In this document: one piece after another, positions 22,532 to 35,850 of the stretch
Layout: every line of letters begins with the position of its first letter
Position numbering within the stretch: the stretch's first letter is position 1
Assembly: GCF_000003605.2 (NCBI RefSeq)
Contig: NW_003143931.1
Location: 1-43,807 of the forward strand
DNA from: Saccoglossus kowalevskii
Lineage: Eukaryota; Hemichordata; Enteropneusta; Harrimaniidae
DNA: 43,807 bases
Direction: 5' to 3'
The notes under the pieces: model-generated
Seen by the model: the letters and a program-made list of their open reading frames with translations, nothing else
Databases searched by the model: none
What the model was told of the DNA's origin: nothing
Program-made: the position numbers and the translations under genes

Positions 22532-23955
22532 CCATAATATGGCGCGGTATCCATGCCAAAATTAACGTCCATATTATGGCGCGGTATCCATGCCAATATT
22601 AACATCCATAATATGATGCGGTATCCATGCCAAAATTAACGTCCATAATATGGCGCGGTATCCATGCCAAAATTAACGTCCATAATAAGGCGCGGTATCC
22701 AGCCAAATTTAACGTCCATAATATGGTGCGGTATCCATGCCAAAATTAACGTCCATAATATGGCGCGGTATCCATGCCAAAATTAACGTCCATAATAAGG
22801 CGCGGTATCCAGCCAAAATTAACGTCCATAATATTGCGCAGTATCCATGCCAAAATTAACGTCCATAATATGGCACGGTATCCATGCCAAAATGAACATC
22901 CATAATATGGCGCGGTATTCATGCCAAAATTAACGTCCATAATATGGCGCAGTATCCGTGCCAAAATGAACGTCCATAATATGGCGCGGTATCCATGCCA
23001 AAATTAATGTCCATAATATGGCTCGGTATCCATGCCAAAATTAACATCCATAATATGGCTCGGTATCCATGCCAAAATTAACATCCATAATATGGCGCGG
23101 TATCCATGCCAAAATTAACGTCCATAATATGGTGCGGTATCCATATCTAAATTAACGTCCATAATATGGCGCGATATCCATGCCAAAATTAACGTCCATA
23201 ATATGGTGCGGTATCCATACCTAAATTAACGTCCATAATATGATGCGGTATCCATGCCAAAATTAACGTCCATAATATGGCGCGGTATCCATGCCAAAAT
23301 TAACGTCCATAATATGGCGCGGTATCCATGCCAAAATTAACGTCCATAATATGGTGCGGTATCCATACCTAAATTAACGTCCATAATATGGCGCGGTATC
23401 CATGCCAAGATTAACATCCATAACGTGGGGCAGTATTCATGCCAAAATTAACGTCCATAATATGGCGCGGTATCCATGCCTCAATTAACGTTCATAATAT
23501 GGCGTGGTATCCATGCCAAAATTAACGTCCATAATATGGCACGGTATCTGTGCCAAAAGTAACGTCCATAATATGGAGCGGTATCGATGCCAAAATTAAC
23601 GTCTATAATATGGCGCGGTATCCATGCCAAAATAATTAACGTCCATAATATGGCGCAGTATCGATGCCAAAATTAACGTCTATAATATGGCGCAGTATCC
23701 ATGCCAAAATAATTAACGTCCATAATATGGCGCGGTATCCATGCCAAAATTAACGTCCATAATATGGCGCGGTATCCATGCCAAAATTAACGTCCATAAT
23801 ATGGCGCAGTATCCGTTCCAAAATAAACGTCCATAATATGGCGCGGTATCCATGCCAAAATTAACGTCCATAATATGACGCGGTATCTGTGCCAAAAGTA
23901 ACGTCCATAATATGGTGCGGTATCGATGCCAAAATTAACGTCTATAATATGGCGC
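22532..23955. repeat. C-family segment duplicated at 25,980-27,366
   Basis: Offset 3,448 up to about 23.0 kb, then 3,411, because this copy has two consecutive GGCTCGG/AACATCC monomers where the other has one. Shared rarities are CCATATTATGG, AACATCC with TATGATGCGG, ATAATAAGG/CCAGCCAAATTT, ATATTGCGCAG, TATCCATATC, CCATAACGTGGGGCAG and CCTCAATTAACGTTC. It ends with a GTATCCGTTCC unit and GACGCGGTATCTG. Confidence 0.87.
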
Positions 23956-23997
23956 GGTATCGATGCCAAAATTAACGTCCATAATATGGTGCGGTAT

Positions 23998-26116
23998 CCA
24001 TGCCAAAATAATTAACGTCCATAATATGGCGCGGTATCCATGCCAAAATTAACGTCCATAATATGGCTCGGTATCCATGCCAATTTTAACGTCCATAATA
24101 TGGCGCGGTATCCATGCCAAAATTAACGTCCATAATATGGTGCGGTATCCATACCTAAATTAACGTCCATAATATGGCGCGGTATCCATGCCAAAATTAA
24201 TGTCCATAATATGGCGCGGATCCATGCCAAAATTAACGTCCATAATATGGCGCGGTATCCATGCCAACATTAACGTCCATAATATGGCGCGGTATCGATG
24301 CCAAAATTAACGTCCATAATATGGTGCGGTATCCATGCCAAAATTAATGTCCATAATATGGCACGATATCCATGCCAAAATTAACGTCCATAATAAGGCG
24401 CGGTATCCAGCCAAAATTAACGTCCATAATATGGCGCGGTATCCATGCCAAAATTAACGTTCATAATATGGCGCGGTATCCATGCCAATATTAACGTCCA
24501 TAATATGATGCGGTATCCATGCCAAAATTAACGTCCATAATATGGTGCGGTATCCATACCTAAATTAACGTCCATAATATGGCGCGGTACCCATGCCACA
24601 ATTAACGTCCATAATATGGCGTGGTATCCATGCCAAAATTAACGTCCATAATATGGCACGGTATCTGTGCCAAAAGTAACGTCCATTATATGGCGCGGTA
24701 TCGATGCCAAAATTAACATCTATAATATGGCGCTGTATCCATGCCAAAATAATTAACGTCCATAATATGGCGCGGTATCCATGCCAAAATTAACGTCCAT
24801 AATATGGCTCGGTATCCATGCCAATTTTAACGTCCATAATATGGCGCGGTATCCATGCCAAAATTAACGTCCATAATATGGTGCGGTATCCATACCTAAA
24901 TTAACGTCCATAATATGGCGTGGTATCCATGCCAAAATTAACGTCCATAATATGGCGCGGATCCATGCCAAAATTAACGTCCATAATATGGCGCGGTATC
25001 CATGCCAACATTAACGTCCATAATATGGCGCGGTATCGATGCCAAAATTAACGTCCATAATATGGTGCGGTATCCATGCCAAAATTAACTTCCATAATAT
25101 GGCACGGTATCCATGCCAAAATTAACGTCCATAATAAGGCGCGGTATCCAGCCAAAATTAACGTCCATAATATGGCGCGGTATCCATGCCAAAATTAACG
25201 TCCATATTATGGCGCGGTATCCATGCCAATATTAACATCCATAATATGATGCGGTATCCATGCCAAAATTAACGTCCATAATATGGCGCGGTATCCATGC
25301 CAATATTAACGTCCATAATATGATGCGGTATCCATGCCAAAATTAACGTCCATAATATGGTGCGGTATCCATACCTAAATTAACGTCCATAATATGGCGC
25401 GGTACCCATGCCACAATTAACGTCCATAATATGGCGTGGTATCCATGCCAAAATTAACGTCCATAATATGGCACGGTATCTGTGCCAAAAGTAACGTCCA
25501 TTATATGGCGCGGTATCGATGCCAAAATTAACATCTATAATATGGCGCTGTATCCATGCCAAAATAATTAACGTCCATAATATGGCGCGGTATCCATGCC
25601 AAAATTAACGTCCATAATATGGCTCGGTATCCATGCCAATTTTAACGTCCATAATATGGCGCGGTATCCATGCCAAAATTAACGTCCATAATATGGTGCG
25701 GTATCCATACCTAAATTAACGTCCATAATATGGCGTGGTATCCATGCCAAAATTAACGTCCATAATATGGCGCGGATCCATGCCAAAATTAACGTCCATA
25801 ATATGGCGCGGTATCCATGCCAACATTAACGTCCATAATATGGCGCGGTATCGATGCCAAAATTAACGTCCATAATATGGTGCGGTATCCATGCCAAAAT
25901 TAACTTCCATAATATGGCACGGTATCCATGCCAAAATTAACGTCCATAATAAGGCGCGGTATCCAGCCAAAATTAACGTCCATAATATGGCGCGGTATCC
26001 ATGCCAAAATTAACGTCCATATTATGGCGCGGTATCCATGCCAATATTAACATCCATAATATGATGCGGTATCCATGCCAAAATTAACGTCCATAATATG
26101 GCGCGGTATCCATGCC
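23998..26116. repeat. tandem higher-order repeat of 741/815 bp, 2.7 units
   Basis: Three direct copies: 23,998-24,738 (741 bp, 20 monomers), 24,739-25,553 (815 bp, 22 monomers) and a partial unit at 25,554-26,116. Each has the AAT unit, GGCTCGG, CCAATTTTAACG, GGATCC, CCAACATTAACG, GTATCGATGCC, GGCACGG and ATAATAAGG/CCAGCC in order. The 815-bp unit carries two extra monomers with CCATATTATGG and TATGATGCGG. The string GGTACCCATGCC with TTATATGG and AACATCTATAAT occurs only in the two full copies, so the duplication is recent. Confidence 0.9.
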
Positions 26117-27366
26117 AAAATTAACGTCCATAATAAGGCGCGGTATCCAGCCAAATTTAACGTCCATAATATGGTGCGGTATCCATGCCAAAATTAACGT
26201 CCATAATATGGCGCGGTATCCATGCCAAAATTAACGTCCATAATAAGGCGCGGTATCCAGCCAAAATTAACGTCCATAATATTGCGCAGTATCCATGCCA
26301 AAATTAACGTCCATAATATGGCACGGTATCCATGCCAAAATGAACATCCATAATATGGCGCGGTATTCATGCCAAAATTAACGTCCATAATATGGCGCAG
26401 TATCCGTGCCAAAATGAACGTCCATAATATGGCGCGGTATCCATGCCAAAATTAATGTCCATAATATGGCTCGGTATCCATGCCAAAATTAACATCCATA
26501 ATATGGCGCGGTATCCATGCCAAAATTAACGTCCATAATATGGTGCGGTATCCATATCTAAATTAACGTCCATAATATGGCGCGATATCCATGCCAAAAT
26601 TAACGTCCATAATATGGTGCGGTATCCATACCTAAATTAACGTCCATAATATGATGCGGTATCCATGCCAAAATTAACGTCCATAATATGGCGCGGTATC
26701 CATGCCAAAATTAACGTCCATAATATGGCGCGGTATCCATGCCAAAATTAACGTCCATAATATGGTGCGGTATCCATACCTAAATTAACGTCCATAATAT
26801 GGCGCGGTATCCATGCCAAGATTAACATCCATAACGTGGGGCAGTATTCATGCCAAAATTAACGTCCATAATATGGCGCGGTATCCATGCCTCAATTAAC
26901 GTTCATAATATGGCGTGGTATCCATGCCAAAATTAACGTCCATAATATGGCACGGTATCTGTGCCAAAAGTAACGTCCATAATATGGAGCGGTATCGATG
27001 CCAAAATTAACGTCTATAATATGGCGCGGTATCCATGCCAAAATAATTAACGTCCATAATATGGCGCAGTATCGATGCCAAAATTAACGTCTATAATATG
27101 GCGCAGTATCCATGCCAAAATAATTAACGTCCATAATATGGCGCGGTATCCATGCCAAAATTAACGTCCATAATATGGCGCGGTATCCATGCCAAAATTA
27201 ACGTCCATAATATGGCGCAGTATCCGTTCCAAAATAAACGTCCATAATATGGCGCGGTATCCATGCCAAAATTAACGTCCATAATATGACGCGGTATCTG
27301 TGCCAAAAGTAACGTCCATAATATGGTGCGGTATCGATGCCAAAATTAACGTCTATAATATGGCGC
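25980..27366. repeat. C-family segment, right copy of 22,532-23,955
   Basis: Overlaps the end of the 815-bp tandem repeat. The sequence of events suggested is insertion or amplification of the BamHI units between two C-family copies that were once adjacent repeats about 3.4 kb apart. Confidence 0.85.
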
Positions 27367-27872
27367 TGTATCCATGCCAAAATAATTAACGTCCATAATA
27401 TGGCGCGGTATCCATGCCAAAATTAACGTCCATAATATGGTGCGGTATCCATGCCAAAATTAACGTCCATAATATGGCTCGGTATCCATGCCAATTTTAA
27501 CGTCCATAATATGGTGTGGTATCCATGCCAAAATTAACGTCCATAATATGGTGCGGTATCCATACCTAAATTAACGTCCATAATATGGCGCGGTATCCAT
27601 GCCAAAATTAATGTCCATAATATGGCGCGGATCCATGCCAAAATTAACGTCCATAATATGGCGCGGTATCCATGCCAACATTAACGTCCATAATATGGCG
27701 CGGTATCGATGCCAAAATTAACGTCCATAATATGGTGCGGTATCCATGCCAAAATTAACGTCCATAATATGGCACGATATCCATGCCAAAATTAACGTCC
27801 ATAATAAGGCGCGGTATCCAGCAAAAATTAACGTCCATAATATGGCGCGGTATCCATGCCAAAATTAACGTC
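27020..27872. repeat. BamHI-family segment duplicated at 34,929-35,781
   Basis: Constant offset 7,909 across AAT pairs, GTATCCGTTCC, GACGCGGTATCTG, GCGCTGTATCC, CCAATTTTAACG, GGATCC (27,629 and 35,538), CCAACATTAACG, GGCACGATATCC and the private GTATCCAGCAAAAATT (27,821 and 35,730). The last occurs nowhere else in the window. Confidence 0.88.
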
Positions 27873-28615
27873 CATAATAAGGCGCGGTATCCAGCCAAAT
27901 TTAACGTCCATAATATGGTGCGGTATCCATGCCAAAATTAACGTCCATAATATGGCGCGGTATCCATGCCAAAATTAACGTCCATAATAAGGCGCTGTAT
28001 CCAGCCAAAATTAACGTCCATAATATTGCGCAGTATCCATGCCAAAATTAACGTCCATAATATGGCACGGTATCCATGCCAAAATGAACATCCATAATAT
28101 GGCACGGCATTCATGCCTAAATTAACGTCCATAATATGGCGCGGTATCCATGCCAAAATTAATGTCCATAATATGGCACGGTATCCATGCCAAAATTAAC
28201 ATCCATAATATGGCGCGGTATCCATGCCAAAATTAACGTCCATAATATGGTGCGGTATCCATACCTAAATTAACGTCCATAATATGGCGCGATATCCATG
28301 CCAAAATTAACGTCCATAATATGGTGTGGTATCCATACCTAAATTAACGTCCATAATATGACGTGGTATCCATGCCAAAATTAACGTCCATAATATAGCG
28401 CGGTATCGATGCCAAAATTAACGTCTATAATATGGTGCGGTATCCGTGCCAAAATAATTAACGTCCATAATATGGCGCAGTATCGATGCCAAAATAAACG
28501 TCTATAATATGGCGCAGTATCCACGCCAAAATTATTAACGTCCATAATATGGCGCGGTATCCATGCCAAAATTAACGTCCATAATATGGCGCGGTATCCA
28601 TGCCAAAATTAATGT
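27873..28615. repeat. divergent C-family copy and linker
   Basis: C-family order with the variants GCGCTGTATCCAGCC (also at 6.5 kb) and GGCACGGCATTCATGCCTAAATT, unique to this copy. From 28,235 to 28,615 it matches 34,468-34,848 at offset 6,233, and in its first part 3,192-3,415. One AAT unit reads CCAAAATTATTAACG. Confidence 0.78.
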
Positions 28616-28625
28616 CCATATATGG
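28616..28625. other. perfect palindrome CCATATATGG (contracted dyad)
   Basis: Same contraction, at the left edge of the stretch with six one-base deletions. Confidence 0.5.
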
Positions 28626-28650
28626 CGCGGTATCCATGCCAAAATTACGT

Positions 28651-28660
28651 CCATATATGG
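28651..28660. other. perfect palindrome CCATATATGG (contracted dyad)
   Basis: Second contracted unit within the 28.6-kb stretch, 35 bp from the first because an intervening A and one more base are also missing. Confidence 0.5.
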
Positions 28661-28684
28661 TGCGTATCATACCTAATTAACGTC

Positions 28685-29736
28685 CATAATATGGCACGGT
28701 ATCCATGCCAAAATTAACGTCCATAATATGGCGCGGTATCCATGCCACAATTAACGTTCATAATATGGCGTGGTATCCATGCCAAAATTAACGTCCATAA
28801 TATGGCACGGTATCTGTGCCAAAAGTAACGTCCATAATATGGAGTGGTATCGATGCCAAAATTAACGTCTATAATATGGTGCGGTATCCGTGCCAAAATA
28901 ATTAACGTCCATAATACGGCGCAGTATCGATGCCAAAATTAACGTCTATAATATGGCGCAGTATCCATGCTAAAATTAACGTCCATAATATGGCACGGTA
29001 TGCATGCCAAAATTAACGTCCATAATATGGCGCGGTATCCATGCCAAAATTAACGTCCATAATATGGTGCGGTATTCATACTTAAATTAACGTCCATAAT
29101 ATGGCACGGTATCCATGCCAAAATTAACGTCCATAATATGGTGCGGTATCCATGCCAAAATTAACGTCCATAATATGGTGCGGTATCCATGCCAATATTA
29201 ACGTCCATAATATGGCGCGGTATCCATGCCAAAATTAACGTCCACAATATGGTGCGGTATCCATACCTAAATTAATGTCCATAATATGGCGCGGTATCCA
29301 TGCCACAATTAAGGTTCATAATATGGCGTGGTATCCATGCCAAAATTAACGTCCATAATATGGCGCGGTATCCGTGCCAAAATTAACGTCCATAATATGG
29401 CGCGGTATCCATGCCAAAATTAACGTCCATAATATGGCACGGTATCCATGCCAAAATTAACGTCCATAATATGGCGCGGTATCCATGCCAAAATTAACGT
29501 CCATAATATGGTGCGGTATTCATACTTAAATTAACGTCCATAATATGGCACGGTATCCATGCCAAAATTAACGTCCATAATATGGTGCGGTATCTGTGCC
29601 AAAAGTAACGTCCATAATATGGCGCAGTATCGATGCCAAAATTAACGTCTATAATATGGCGCAGTATCCATGCCAAAATAATTAACGTCCATAATATGGC
29701 GCCGTATCCATGCCAAAATTAACGTCCATAATATGG
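28685..29736. repeat. A and L cassettes, copy of 10,520-11,571
   Basis: A at 28714 and L at 29494, at offset 18,165 to the left copy. A-specific units (CCATGCTAAAATT, GGTATGCATGCC, CCACAATATGG, CACAATTAAGGTTC) are all present. It flows into the 29.5-30.9 kb segment that matches 3.4-4.8 kb, so the L cassette at 29494 belongs to both homologies. Confidence 0.84.
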
Positions 29737-30871
29737 CGCGGTATCCATGCCAAAATTAACGTCCATAATATGGCGCGGTATCCATGCCAAAATTAATGTC
29801 CATAATATGGTGCGGTATCAATACCTAAATTAACGTCCATAATATGGTGCGGTATCCATGCCAAAATTAACGTCCATAATATGGTGCGGTATCCATGCCA
29901 ATATTAACGTCCATAATATGGCGCGGTATTCATGCCAAAATTAACGTCCACAATATGGTGCGGTATCCATACCTAAATTAATGTCCATAATATGGCGCGG
30001 TATCCATGCCACAATTAAGGTTCATAATATGGCGTGGTATCCATGCCAAAATTAACGTCCATAATATGGCGCGGTATCCGTGCCAAAATTAACGTCCATA
30101 ATATGGCGCGGTATCCATGCCAAAATTAACGTCCATAATATGGCACGGTATCCATGCCAAAATTAACGTCCATAATATGGCGCGGTATCCATGCCAAAAT
30201 TAACGTCCATAATATGGTGCGGTATTCATACTTAAATTAACGTCCATAATATGGCACGGTATCCATGCCAAAATTAACGTCCATAATATGGTGCGGTATC
30301 TGTGCCAAAAGTAACGTCCATAATATGGCGCAGTATCGATGCCAAAATTAACGTCTATAATATGGCGCAGTATCCATGCCAAAATAATTAACGTCCATAA
30401 TATGGCGCGGTATCCATGCCAAAATTAACGTCCATAATATGGCGCGGTATCCATGCCAAAATTAACGTCCATAATATGGCGCGGTATCCATGCCAAAATT
30501 AATGTCCATAATATGGTGCGGTATCAATACCTAAATTAACGTCCATAATATGGCGCGGTATCCGTGCCAAAATTAACGTCCATAATATGGCGCGATATCC
30601 ATGCCAAAATTAACGTCCATAATATGGCGCGGTATCCATGCCAAAATTAACGTCCATAATATGGCGCGATATCCATGCCAAAATTAACATCCATAATATG
30701 GTGCGGTATTCATACCTAAATTAACGTCCATAATATGGCACGGTATCCATGCCAATATTAACGTCCATAATATGGCGCGGTATCAATGCCAAAATTAACG
30801 TCCATAATATGGTGCGGTATCCATGCCAAAATTAACGTCCATAATATGGCGCGGTATCCATGCCAAAATTA

Positions 30872-32207
30872 ACGTCCACAATATGGTGCGGTATCCATAC
30901 CTAAATTAATGTCCATAATATGGCGCGGTATCCATGCCACAATTAACGTTCATAATATGGCGTGGTATCCATGCCAAAATTAACGTCCATAATATGGCAC
31001 GGTATCTGTGCCAAAAGTAACGTCCATAATATGGAGTGGTATCGATGCCAAAATTAACGTCTATAATATGGCGCGGTATCCGTGCCAAAATAATTAACGT
31101 CCATAATACGGCGCAGTATCGATGCCAAAATTAACGTCTATAATATGGCGCAGTATCCATGCTAAAATTAACGTCCATAATATGGCACGGTATGCATGCC
31201 AAAATTAACGTCCATAATATGGCGCGGTATCCATGCCAAAATTAACGTCCATAATATGGTGCGGTATTCATACTTAAATTAACGTCCATAATATGGCACG
31301 GTATCCATGCCAAAATTAACGTCCATAATATGGTGCGGTATCCATGCCAAAATTAACGTCCATAATATGGTGCGGTATCCATGCCAATATTAACGTCCAT
31401 AATATGGCGCGGTATTCATGCCAAAATTAACGTCCATAATATGGCGCAGTATCCGTGCCAAAATGAACGTCCATAATATGGTGCGGTATCCATGCCAAAA
31501 TTAACGTCCATAATATGGCGCGGTATCCATGCCAATATTAACGTCCATAATATGATGCGGTATCCATGCCAAAATTAACGTCCATAATATGGTGCAGTAT
31601 CCATACCTAAATTAACGTCCATAATATGGCGCGGTATCCATGCCACAATTAACGTCCATAATATGGTGCGGTATCCATGCCAAAATTAACGTCCATAATA
31701 TGGCGCGGTATCCATGCCAAAATTAACGTCCATGATAAGGCGCGGTATCCAGCCAAAATTAACGTCCATAATATTGCGCAGTATCCATGCCAAAATTAAC
31801 GTCCATAATATGGCGCAGTATCCGTGCCAAAATGAACGTCCATAATATGGCGCGGTATCCATGCCAAAATTAATGTCCATAATATGGCTCGGTATCCATG
31901 CCAAAATTAACGTCCATAATATGGCGCGGTATCCATGCCAAAATTAACGTCCATAATATGTCGCGGTATCCATGCCAAAATTAACGTCCATAATATGGTG
32001 CGGTATCAATACCTAAATTAACGTCCATAATATGGCGCGGTATCCGTGCCAAAATTAACGTCCATAATATGGCGCCGTATCCATGCCAAAATTAACGTCC
32101 ATAATATGGCGCGGTATCCATGCCAAAATTAACGTCCATAATATGGCGCGATATCCATGCCAAAATTAACGTCCATAATATGGTGCGGTATTCATACCTA
32201 AATTAAC
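30872..32207. repeat. A cassette followed by truncated C-family copy
   Basis: A at 30906, then GTATTCATGCC, GCGCAGTATCCGTGCC, TATGATGCGG, CCACAATTAACG and a C-family string starting with TCCATGATAAGG (as at 14.87 and 36.0 kb) that lacks the GGCACGG/AACATCC units. Its ATATGTCGCGG and GCGCCGTATCC units resemble 39.76-39.88 kb. Confidence 0.75.
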
Positions 32208-32692
32208 GTCCATAATGTGGGGCAGTATTCATGCCAAAATTAACGTCCATAATATGGCGCGGTATCGATGCCAAAATTAACGTCTATAATATGGCGCGGT
32301 ATCCATGCCAAAATTAACGTCCATAATATGGTGCGGTACCATTACCTAAATTAACGTCCATAATATGGCGTGGTATCCATGCCAAAATTAATGTCCATAA
32401 TATGGCACAGTATCCATGCCAAAATTAACGTCCATAATATGGTGCGGTATCCGTGCCAAAATTAACGTCCATAATATGGCGCGGTATCTGTTCCAAAATT
32501 AACGTCCATAATATGGCGCGATATCCATGCCAAAATTAACGTCCATAATATGGCACGGTATCCATGCCAAAATTAACGTCCATAATATGGCGCGGTATCC
32601 ATGCCAAAATTAACGTCCATAATATGGTGCGGTATTCATACTTAAATTAACGTCCATAATATGGCACGGTATCCATGCCAAAATTAACGTCC

Positions 32693-34370
32693 ATAATATG
32701 GTGCGGTATCCATGCCAAAATTAACGTCCATAATATGGTGCGGTATCCATGCCAATATTAACGTCCATAATATGGCGCGGTATCCATGCCAAAATTAACG
32801 TCCACAATATGGTGCGGTATCCATACCTAAATTAATGTCCATAATATGGCGCGGTATCCATGCCACAATTAAGGTTCATAATATGGCGTGGTATCCATGC
32901 CAAAATTAACGTCCATAATATGGCGCGGTATCCGTGCCAAAATTAACGTCCATAATATGGCGCGGTATCCATGCCAAAATTAACGTCCATAATATGGCAC
33001 AGTATCCATGCCAAAATTAACGTCCATAATATGGCGCGGTATCCGTGCCAAAATTAACGTCCATAATATGGTGCGGTATTCATACTTAAATTAACGTCCA
33101 TAATATGGCACGGTATCCATGCCAAAATTAACGTCCATAATATGGTGCGGTATCTGTGCCAAAAGTAACGTCCATAATATGGCGCAGTATCGATGCCAAA
33201 ATTAACGTCTATAATATGGCGCAGTATCCATGCCAAAATAATTAACGTCCATAATATGGCGCGGTATCCATGCCAAAATTAACGTCCATAATATGGCGCG
33301 GTATCCATGCCAAAATTAACGTCCATAATATGGCGCGGTATCCATGCCAAAATTAATGTCCATAATATGGTGCGGTATCAATACCTAAATTAACGTCCAT
33401 AATATGGTGCGGTATCCATGCCAAAATTAACGTCCATAATATGGCACGGTATGCATGCCAATATTAACGTCCATAATATGGCACGGTATCCATGCCAAAA
33501 TTAACGTCCACAATATGGTGCGGTATCCATACCTAAATTAATGTCCATAATATGGCGCGGTATCCATGCCACAATTAAGGTTCATAATATGGCGTGGTAT
33601 CCATGCCAAAATTAACGTCCATAATATGGCGCGGTATCCATGCCACAATTAACGTTCATAATATGACGTGGTATCCATGCCAAAATTAACGTCCATAATA
33701 TGGCACGGTATCTGTGCCAAAAGTAACGTCCATAATATGGAGTGGTATCGATGCCAAAATTAACGTCTATAATATGGTGCGGTATCCGTGCCAAAATAAT
33801 TAACGTCCATAATACGGCGCAGTATCGATGCCAAAATTAACGTCTATAATATGGCGCAGTATCCATGCTAAAATTAACGTCCATAATATGGCACGGTATG
33901 CATGCCAAAATTAACGTCCATAATATGGCGCGGTATCCATGCCAAAATTAACGTCCATAATATGGTGCGGTATTCATACTTAAATTAACGTCCATAATAT
34001 GGCACGGTATCCATGCCAAAATTAACGTCCATAATATGGTGCGGTATCCATGCCAAAATTAACGTCCATAATATGGTGCGGTATCCATGCCAATATTAAC
34101 GTCCATAATATGGCGCGGTATCCATGCCAAAATTAACGTCCACAATATGGTGCGGTATCCATACCTAAATTAATGTCCATAATATGGCGCGGTATCCATG
34201 CCACAATTAAGGTTCATAATATGGCGTGGTATCCATGCCAAAATTAACGTCCATAATATGGCGCGGTATCCGTGCCAAAATTAACGTCCATAATATGGCG
34301 CGGTATCCATGCCAAAATTAACGTCCATAATATGGCACGGTATCCATGCCAAAATTAACGTCCATAATAT
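32693..34370. repeat. L and A cassettes, last copies
   Basis: L at 33054 and A at 33612 with a step of only 558 bp (15 monomers plus 3 bp), the shortest in the window. A GGTATGCATGCC unit near 33,450 sits out of its usual place. After 34.37 kb neither L nor A cassettes recur. Confidence 0.78.
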
Positions 34371-35850
34371 GGCGCGGTATTCATGCCAAAATTAACGTCC
34401 ATAATATGGCGCAGTATCCGTGCCAAAATGAACGTCCATAATATGGCGCGGTATCCATGCCAAAATTAATGTCCATAATATGGTGCGGTATCCATACCTA
34501 AATTAACGTCCATAATATGGCGCGATATCCATGCCAAAATTAACGTCCATAATATGGTGTGGTATCCATACCTAAATTAACGTCCATAATATGACGTGGT
34601 ATCCATGCCAAAATTAACGTCCATAATATGGCGCGGTATCGATGCCAAAATTAACGTCTATAATATGGTGCGGTATCCGTGCCAAAATAATTAACGTCCA
34701 TAATATGGCGCAGTATCGATGCCAAAATAAACGTCTATAATATGGCGCAGTATCCACGCCAAAATAATTAACGTCCATAATATGGCGCGGTATCCATGCC
34801 AAAATTAACGTCCATAATATGGCGCGGTATCCATGCCAAAATTAATGTCCATAATATGGCGCGGTATCCATGCCAAAATTAACGTCCATAATATGGTGCG
34901 GTATCCATGCCAAAATTAATGTCCATAATATGGTGCGGTATCCATGCCAAAATAATTAACGTCCATAATATGGCGCAGTATCGATGCCAAAATTAACGTC
35001 TATAATATGGCGCAGTATCCATGCCAAAATAATTAACGTCCATAATATGGCGCGGTATCCATGCCAAAATTAACGTCCATAATATGGCGCGGTATCCATG
35101 CCAAAATTAACGTCCATAATATGGCGCAGTATCCGTTCCAAAATAAACGTCCATAATATGGCGCGGTATCCATGCCAAAATTAACGTCCATAATATGACG
35201 CGGTATCTGTGCCAAAAGTAACGTCCATAATATGGTGCGGTATCGATGCCAAAATTAACGTCTATAATATGGCGCTGTATCCATGCCAAAATAATTAACG
35301 TCCATAATATGGCGCGGTATCCATGCCAAAATTAACGTCCATAATATGGTGCGGTATCCATGCCAAAATTAACGTCCATAATATGGCTCGGTATCCATGC
35401 CAATTTTAACGTCCATAATATGGCGTGGTATCCATGCCAAAATTAACGTCCATAATATGGTGCGGTATCCATACCTAAATTAACGTCCATAATATGGCGC
35501 GGTATCCATGCCAAAATTAATGTCCATAATATGGCGCGGATCCATGCCAAAATTAACGTCCATAATATGGCGCGGTATCCATGCCAACATTAACGTCCAT
35601 AATATGGCGCGGTATCGATGCCAAAATTAACGTCCATAATATGGTGCGGTATCCATGCCAAAATTAACGTCCATAATATGGCACGATATCCATGCCAAAA
35701 TTAACGTCCATAATAAGGCGCGGTATCCAGCAAAAATTAACGTCCATAATATGGCGCGGTATCCATGCCAAAATTAACGTCCATAATATGGCGCGGTATC
35801 CATGCCAATATTAACGTCCATAATATGATGCGGTATCCATGCCAAAATTA
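34371..35850. repeat. mixed segment: linker and BamHI family
   Basis: Positions 34,468-34,848 are the partner of 28,235-28,615, and 34,929-35,781 the partner of 27,020-27,872. The two partners are closer together here than at 27-28.6 kb and in reversed order, so they were copied as separate events. Confidence 0.8.

Larger units (their letters stand above)
28616..28684. repeat. stretch with six one-base deletions at a family junction
   Basis: Within about 65 bp there are six single-base losses against consensus: CCATATATGG (twice), AAAATTACG, TGCGTATC, TATCATACC and CCTAATTAACG. It marks the switch from the C/BamHI region back to the A/L region, like the stretch at 22,441. Such a density of deletions without substitutions occurs nowhere else. 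Confidence 0.8.
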
